DNA of 10,360 bases from an uncultured Eubacteriales bacterium (GTDB taxonomy: Bacteria > Bacillota > Clostridia > Oscillospirales > Oscillospiraceae), in assembly GCA_900549885.1 (NCBI GenBank), contig URQA01000090.1, forward strand, positions 1 through 10,360. The letters run 5' to 3'. A model generated the notes under the pieces. It was not told the origin of the DNA. It saw nothing but the letters and a program-made list of their open reading frames with translations, and did not search any database. The translations under genes were made by a program, and so were the position numbers. Numbering within the stretch: position 1 is the first letter of the stretch; each line of letters begins with the position of its first letter. Below, piece by piece: positions 6,361 to 10,360 of this stretch.

Positions 6361-7713
6361 TTGTCCGACGACCCGTTGTTATCCATTCTCATTCTGGTCA
6401 TACTTACCGCGATCAACGCTTTCTTTGCTGCGTCTGAGATTGCCGTTATCTCCCTGTCTGAGACGAAATTGAGGAAGCAGGCGGAAGAGGGAGACAAAAA
6501 GGCGAAAAAGCTGCTGGCGTTGATGCAAGCGCCGGACAATTTCCTGTCCGCCATCCAAATCGCCATCACCTTAGCCGGCTTTCTGAACGCGGCCTTTGCA
6601 GCAGACAGCTTCGCCGGCCCCCTGGTGAATTGGCTGGTACAGGACCTGGGGGTCACGGCCATTCCGGTGGGCGTGCTCAACACGCTGATGGTCATTTTAG
6701 TTACCATCATCCTGTCCTACTTCACGCTGGTGCTGGGCGAGTTGGTACCGAAGCGCATCGCAATGAAAAAGACCGAGGGAGTGGCCCGGGCCACAGTGGG
6801 GGCGGTCTGGGCGGTAGCCACGGTATTCCGCCCGGTGATTTGGCTGTTGAGCAAGTCCACCAACGGCGTGCTCCGTTTGCTCCACATCGACCCCAAGGCC
6901 GATGAAGAGGAAGTCAGCGAGGATGAAATCCGCATGATGGTGGATCTGGGCGAAGAGCGGGGCACCATTGAAGCCAATGAGAAGGAGCTCATTGACAACA
7001 TCTTTGAGTTTAACAACACCACTGCCGAGGACGTAATGGTCCACCGCACGGACATGGTCATGATTTGGGCAGACGACCCTGCGGACGAAATCCTGCGTAC
7101 GATTCAAGATTCAGGGATGTCACGCTTTCCGGTGTGCGAGGAGGATGCCGATGATATTATCGGTCTGCTCAATACCCGGGATTATCTGCTTAACGCCCAG
7201 CTGGCCCACCCTAAGTCTCTGCGGGAACTGCTGAGACCGGCCTATTTTGTGCCAGAATCGGTTCGTACCGACGTGCTGTTCCGGGATATGCAGAGCAAGA
7301 AGGTCCATATGGCCATTGTGGTAGACGAGTACGGAGGAACCTCCGGGCTGGTTACGATGGAGGACCTGCTGGAAGAGATTGTGGGCAATATCTACGATGA
7401 GTTCGACCCCCAGGAGGAGCAGGTCATTGAGCAGCTGGAGGACAATCTCTGGCGGATTTCCGGCTCTTGTGAGTTGGACCAGGTGGCCGAGGCGCTGAAC
7501 ATGGAATTTCCGGAGGACGAGGAATCTGACACCCTGGGCGGCCTGGTGTTCGCCCAGTTGTCCGCGATCCCGGAGGACGGCAGTCAGGTGGCAGTGGATA
7601 CCTGCGGACTTCATATCCAGGTGCAGAATTTTACCGACCGCCGGGTGGAATGGGCCTTGGTGTCCAAGCTGCCTCCCGTATCCGGTCAGCCGGAGGACGA
7701 GGAATCAAAATAA
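6361..7713 (+). CDS. CNNM/CorC (HlyC/CorC) family membrane protein with CBS pair
   Basis: This 450-residue integral membrane protein has the standard layout of the family. A DUF21/CNNM transmembrane domain (about 1-180) has hydrophobic segments at roughly 6-32, 63-83, 101-126 and 143-164 and the conserved GELVPKR (126-132). A cytosolic CBS-domain pair (about 222-342) includes DVMVHRTDM and VDEYGGTSGLVTMEDLLEEIVG (two parts of 321-342). A CorC_HlyC C-terminal domain (about 355-437) follows. Characterised relatives (CNNM, CorC, MpfA) transport or control Mg2+, usually export, with CBS domains sensing Mg-ATP. The old name hemolysin is not a reliable function. Translation starts at TTG 6361, because AGGAGG (6347-6352) is eight bases upstream and the next in-frame Met is residue 55, within the membrane domain. 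It is monocistronic: own promoter upstream, strong terminator downstream. Metal specificity is inferred only from the family. Confidence 0.92.
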   Translation: MSDDPLLSILILVILTAINAFFAASEIAVISLSETKLRKQAEEGDKKAKKLLALMQAPDNFLSAIQIAITLAGFLNAAFAADSFAGPLVNWLVQDLGVTAIPVGVLNTLMVILVTIILSYFTLVLGELVPKRIAMKKTEGVARATVGAVWAVATVFRPVIWLLSKSTNGVLRLLHIDPKADEEEVSEDEIRMMVDLGEERGTIEANEKELIDNIFEFNNTTAEDVMVHRTDMVMIWADDPADEILRTIQDSGMSRFPVCEEDADDIIGLLNTRDYLLNAQLAHPKSLRELLRPAYFVPESVRTDVLFRDMQSKKVHMAIVVDEYGGTSGLVTMEDLLEEIVGNIYDEFDPQEEQVIEQLEDNLWRISGSCELDQVAEALNMEFPEDEESDTLGGLVFAQLSAIPEDGSQVAVDTCGLHIQVQNFTDRRVEWALVSKLPPVSGQPEDEESK

Positions 7714-7726
7714 GCCTGAAACAGCT

Positions 7727-7761
7727 ATGCGGACGGGACTTGCTCCCGCCCGCATTTTTTT
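7727..7761 (+). terminator. Intrinsic terminator after the CNNM/CorC gene
   Basis: ATGCGGACGGGA (7727-7738) pairs with TCCCGCCCGCAT (7744-7755) with a single A-C mismatch and a five-base loop, followed by seven T (7755-7761). The stem is 14 bases past the stop codon. This is a textbook factor-independent terminator. Confidence 0.92.
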
Positions 7762-7785
7762 ACAGAAAATTCATCAGTTTAGATA

Positions 7786-7814
7786 TTGCCAAACCATTCC
7801 GGACATAGTATGAT
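7786..7814 (+). promoter_or_regulatory. Promoter of pyk
   Basis: TTGCCA (7786-7791), a spacer of exactly 17 bases and TATGAT (7809-7814) match 5/6 at each hexamer. This is the best vegetative promoter in the window. Transcription should begin near 7821, leaving a 5' leader of about 50 bases. It lies 25 bases after the preceding terminator, so pyk starts a new transcription unit. Confidence 0.8.
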
Positions 7815-7826
7815 TAGCCCGGTTAA

Positions 7827-7839
7827 ATTTGTGACAAAT
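7827..7839 (+). promoter_or_regulatory. Palindrome just downstream of the pyk start site, candidate operator
   Basis: ATTTGTGACAAAT is a perfect inverted repeat (ATTTGT, central G, ACAAAT). It lies at about +7 to +19 relative to the predicted start, where a bound repressor would block transcription. The half-site resembles TTGTGA/TTGTNA motifs of CRP-FNR or Rex-type regulators, but it is shorter than their full operators, so no regulator is named. As RNA the six-base arms have a one-base loop and could not fold well, which favours a DNA site. Confidence 0.35.
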
Positions 7840-7871
7840 CAGAAACGGTATCAGACAGGAGGAAGATACCC

Positions 7872-9290
7872 ATGAGAAAAACGAAAATCGTATGCACCCT
7901 CGGCCCCGCCTCGAACGAAGAGACAATCATCGAGCAACTAATCCTTGCCGGTATGGACGCGGCGCGCTTTAACTTTTCCCATGGAACCCATGAAACCCAT
8001 CTTGCCCAGCTCACCCGCTTCAAGCACGTACGGGACAGCCTGGGCCGTCCGGTGGCTACCATCCTAGACACCAAGGGTCCGGAAATCCGAATCCGCACCT
8101 TTGGTTGCGGCACCATCACGCTCAAGGAGGGACAGACTTTTGTCCTCTCTACAGAAGAGGTGGAGGGTACCCAAGAGCGGGTATCTGTTACCTATGAGAA
8201 TCTCCATAAAGAACTCCAGCCCGGCTGTCATATTCTTATCGACGACGGTTTAATCGAACTGGAGGTCATGAGTATCCAAGGCCGGGAGCTGAATTGTACG
8301 GTTCTGAGCGGAGGAGAGCTGTCCAGCAATAAGAGCATCAATATCCCCGGCGTATCCATTGCGCTGCCTGCCCTGACGGAAAAGGATAAGGAGGACTTGC
8401 GCTTCGGCGTAGAGAATGACTTTGACTTCATTGCGGCCTCCTTTGTCCGCCGGGCCAGCGATGTGGAGGAAATCCGCAAGGTGCTGGCTGAATACGGCGG
8501 AAACGACATCGGCATCATTGCCAAGATCGAGAACCGGGAGGGGGTAGACAACCTGGATGCCATCATCGAGGCGGCCGACGGCATTATGGTGGCCCGGGGC
8601 GATTTGGGAGTCGAAATTCCCGCCCACGAGGTGCCCGTCCTTCAAAAGCGGATGATCAAAGCAGCTGTCCGGGCGGGGAAGCATGTCATCACTGCGACCC
8701 AGATGCTGGATTCTATGATCCGCAACCCCAGGCCCACCCGCGCGGAGGTGTCCGATGTGGCCAATGCAGTATTCGACGGCACCAGCTGCGTTATGCTCTC
8801 TGGAGAGACCGCCTCGGGGAAATACCCTGTGGAGGCGTTGGAGACTATGGTGGATATCGCCATGGCTGCGGAAGGGGCCATCGACTACTGGAAGCGGTTC
8901 CGCAACACTCCGTTTGACCATACCACTTCCATTACCGATGCCATCAGCCATACCAGCTGCCTGACCGCGATGGATTTGGAGGCTTCGGCCATTATTACGC
9001 CCACCCAGTCAGGCTATACCGCCCGGATGATCTCCCGGTTCCGGCCGGGCTGCGTGGTAGCGGCTCTGACTACGGAGGAGCGGGTGCGCCGCCAGCTGGC
9101 CATCTCCTGGGGCGTGATGCCCTATCTGACAGGCAATGTGGACTCGACGGACCGGTTGTTCTCCATGTGTGTGGACTCAGCCAGAAAGGAAGGCGTTGTC
9201 GAACCCGGCGACACGGTGGTTATCACCGCCGGCGTCCCCATCGGCAAGAGCGGTTCCACCAACTTGATCAAGGCGCAGGTAGTGAAGTAA
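7872..9290 (+). CDS. pyk: Pyruvate kinase
   Basis: This 472-residue enzyme transfers phosphate from phosphoenolpyruvate to ADP, the last ATP-forming step of glycolysis, in the cytoplasm. The N-terminus TKIVCTLGPAS (4-14) and RFNFSHG (32-38) supply R32, N34, S36 and H37 of the active site. LDTKGPEIR (65-73), the small B domain (about 72-168), and IIAKIENREG (215-224) with the catalytic K218 and metal ligand E220 follow, then ARGDLGVEI (241-249) with D244, and HVITATQMLDSM (271-282) with T276. The C-terminal regulatory domain covers about 345-472. The length is that of the E. coli PykF type; the extra phosphohistidine-like domain of Bacillus pyruvate kinases (about 585 residues) is absent. ATG 7872 has AGGAGG (7857-7862) at nine bases. 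The gene has its own promoter and strong terminator, and it precedes serine dehydratase genes that also yield pyruvate. Confidence 0.97.
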   Translation: MRKTKIVCTLGPASNEETIIEQLILAGMDAARFNFSHGTHETHLAQLTRFKHVRDSLGRPVATILDTKGPEIRIRTFGCGTITLKEGQTFVLSTEEVEGTQERVSVTYENLHKELQPGCHILIDDGLIELEVMSIQGRELNCTVLSGGELSSNKSINIPGVSIALPALTEKDKEDLRFGVENDFDFIAASFVRRASDVEEIRKVLAEYGGNDIGIIAKIENREGVDNLDAIIEAADGIMVARGDLGVEIPAHEVPVLQKRMIKAAVRAGKHVITATQMLDSMIRNPRPTRAEVSDVANAVFDGTSCVMLSGETASGKYPVEALETMVDIAMAAEGAIDYWKRFRNTPFDHTTSITDAISHTSCLTAMDLEASAIITPTQSGYTARMISRFRPGCVVAALTTEERVRRQLAISWGVMPYLTGNVDSTDRLFSMCVDSARKEGVVEPGDTVVITAGVPIGKSGSTNLIKAQVVK

Positions 9291-9294
9291 AGCT

Positions 9295-9313
9295 GCAAGG
9301 GTCTGGCCCTTGC
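9295..9313 (+). other. Hairpin between the pyk stop and its terminator
   Basis: GCAAGGG (9295-9301) pairs perfectly with CCCTTGC (9307-9313) around a five-base loop. It lacks a U-tract and directly precedes the terminator hairpin at 9321. It may act as mRNA 3' end protection, a pause site or part of an attenuator for sdaAB. Confidence 0.45.
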
Positions 9314-9320
9314 CAAATCG

Positions 9321-9351
9321 GGCGGGACGGCCTCGACCGTCCCGCCTTTTT
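9321..9351 (+). terminator. Intrinsic terminator between pyk and sdaAB
   Basis: GGCGGGACGG (9321-9330) and CCGTCCCGCC (9337-9346) make a perfect ten-base-pair stem with loop CCTCGA, followed by TTTTT (9347-9351). The T run ends only 18 bases before the sdaAB start codon, which leaves no space for a promoter in between. Confidence 0.88.
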
Positions 9352-9369
9352 GGAAAGTGCGGTGTTTCC

Positions 9370-10035
9370 TTGAACATTTTTGACATTATGGGCCCTGTTA
9401 TGGTGGGACCGTCCAGCTCCCATACAGCGGGGGCGGCCCGAATAGGGCGGGTGGCCCGGCACCTGCTGGGAAGCCAACCGGCCCAGGCAGAGATTTTACT
9501 CCACGGATCCTTCGCATCTACCGGGGCGGGCCATGGGACGGACCGGGCCATTGTGGCCGGCCTGCTGGATATGGCGCCGGATGATCCCAATCTTCCCCAC
9601 AGTTTTCGGATAGCCAAGGATGCGGGGATAGAGGTGTCTATCCGCACCGTGGAACTGCGGGACGCCCATCCCAACACTGCCGTTCTCCATTTGACCGACC
9701 GCTCGGGACAGACTTTGTCCGTCTCTGCCTCATCTCTGGGTGGGGGGCGCATCCGGGTCAACTCCATCGACGGCATGGGGGCCGCTTTTTCCGGAGAACT
9801 GCCCACGGTCATCATCCGCAACGAGGACCGTCCCGGCATTGTGTCTGAGGTCAGCCGCGCCCTATCCCGCCGGGGCGCCAATATCGCCACCATGCAGCTC
9901 TACCGGGACCGGCGGGGCGGCCTTGCGGTTATGGTCATGGAGTGCGATGATCCGCTGCCGGACGGCCTGCGGGAAGAGTTAGCCGCCATAGACGGTGTGG
10001 TGCGCTGCACCTGTCTGGAATTGGAGGGAGGGTAA
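9370..10035 (+). CDS. sdaAB: L-serine dehydratase, iron-sulfur-dependent, beta subunit
   Basis: This 221-residue protein is the beta chain of the two-subunit, oxygen-sensitive [4Fe-4S] L-serine dehydratase of anaerobic Firmicutes. With the alpha chain it converts L-serine to pyruvate and ammonia. MNIFDIMGPVMVGPSSSHTAG (two parts of 1-21) is the family signature; GSFASTGAGHGTDRA (46-60) and GGGRIRVNSIDG (124-135) are further conserved blocks. A C-terminal ACT domain starts at PTVIIRNEDRPGIVSEV (145-161) and probably binds serine as a regulatory ligand. The start is TTG 9370, set by homology; only a weak GGAAAG (9352-9357, spacing 12) precedes it. Longer in-frame readings would begin inside the pyk terminator and are not credible. 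Its stop is two bases before sdaAA. Expression may depend on readthrough of that terminator or on a promoter inside pyk that I could not find. Confidence 0.94.
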   Translation: MNIFDIMGPVMVGPSSSHTAGAARIGRVARHLLGSQPAQAEILLHGSFASTGAGHGTDRAIVAGLLDMAPDDPNLPHSFRIAKDAGIEVSIRTVELRDAHPNTAVLHLTDRSGQTLSVSASSLGGGRIRVNSIDGMGAAFSGELPTVIIRNEDRPGIVSEVSRALSRRGANIATMQLYRDRRGGLAVMVMECDDPLPDGLREELAAIDGVVRCTCLELEGG

Positions 10036-10037
10036 GC

Positions 10038-10360
10038 ATGTCCTTTCGATCAATAGACCACCTGCTGGATGCGGGGCGGGAGATGCCCTTGTGGCGGGCG
10101 GTGTTGGAGGATGACTGCCGGGACCGTGGGGTAGCTCAGACCGACAGTATGGAGCGTATGGAGGGCCTGTGGCGGGCCATGGGACAGTCGGTGGACGACT
10201 ACCGGGCGGACCGCCGCTCCCCCTCTGGACTGTCCGGGGGGCAGGGGGCGAAGATGGCCGCAGCGGCCAACCCTCTGTGTGGATCATTTCTGCAATCCGT
10301 CATCGCCACGGCTCTGAAGGTGGGAGAGCATAACGCCTGCATGGGCCGCATCGTGGCCGC
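10038..10360 (+). CDS. sdaAA: L-serine dehydratase, iron-sulfur-dependent, alpha subunit (3' end cut by the window edge)
   Basis: This is the catalytic alpha chain of the serine dehydratase. Only 107 codons lie in the window; the full protein is about 290 residues. I translated MSFRSIDHLLDAG at the start, then PSGLSGGQGAKM (about 62-73), matching the family SGLTGGDAAKM block, then NPLCGSF and HNACMGRIVAA near the edge, where the family reads NASMGKIVAAPTAGSCG. The cysteines that carry the iron-sulfur cluster are expected beyond the edge. ATG 10038 has a strong GGAGGGAGGG (10023-10032) and lies two bases after the sdaAB stop, so the subunits are translated as a coupled pair in equal amounts. 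Confidence 0.94.
   Translation, partial: MSFRSIDHLLDAGREMPLWRAVLEDDCRDRGVAQTDSMERMEGLWRAMGQSVDDYRADRRSPSGLSGGQGAKMAAAANPLCGSFLQSVIATALKVGEHNACMGRIVA

Noticed and set aside
7510..7706. Seventeen-base direct repeat CCGGAGGACGAGGAATC at 7510-7526 and 7690-7706.
   Set aside because: Both copies encode an acidic PEDEES stretch in the same protein; local codon similarity or a small internal duplication explains it, and no mobile element is involved.

Overview
The window comes from a GC-rich, Gram-positive anaerobe. A Clostridia/Oscillospiraceae gut bacterium related to Flavonifractor or Intestinimonas is my best guess. This is inferred from GC-rich coding, strong AGGAGG ribosome binding sites, the dnaG-rpoD pair with a primary sigma factor of clostridial type, and a two-subunit iron-sulfur L-serine dehydratase (sdaAB/sdaAA). 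No species call can be made without a search.

Layout. Positions 1-793 (minus strand) hold most of a threonine aldolase whose 3' end lies beyond the left edge. A 239-base divergent region follows. On the plus strand, ppx (1033-1950) overlaps by one base an ORF (1950-2918) that starts as polyphosphate kinase 1 but ends as something else. dnaG (2984-4777) and rpoD (4780-6084) form the classic primase/primary sigma operon. A 276-base gap then holds a potentially structured RNA, a hairpin terminator and a promoter. That promoter serves a CNNM/CorC-type membrane protein gene (6361-7713), which ends in a clear terminator. pyk (7872-9290) has its own strong promoter with a palindrome just downstream, and a strong terminator. 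sdaAB (9370-10035) and the start of sdaAA (10038 to the right edge) follow very closely.

How the genes work together. The right part combines replication/transcription housekeeping (primase, sigma factor) with pyruvate-producing steps: pyruvate kinase makes pyruvate from PEP, and serine dehydratase makes it from L-serine. Threonine aldolase on the left is another hydroxy-amino-acid degrading enzyme. ppx-ppk1 would normally be a polyphosphate turnover pair, but the kinase here has lost its catalytic half.

The most notable point is the junction near 2733-2750. The N-terminal half of PPK1 runs in frame into a tail that looks like the C-terminal domain of a YigZ/IMPACT protein. In the same place, strand composition changes from C-rich to G-rich on the plus strand. 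This marks either a genuine rearrangement breakpoint or an assembly chimera. Everything else is ordinary conserved chromosome; I do not see a defence system, mobile element, CRISPR array or other evidently new multi-gene system here.
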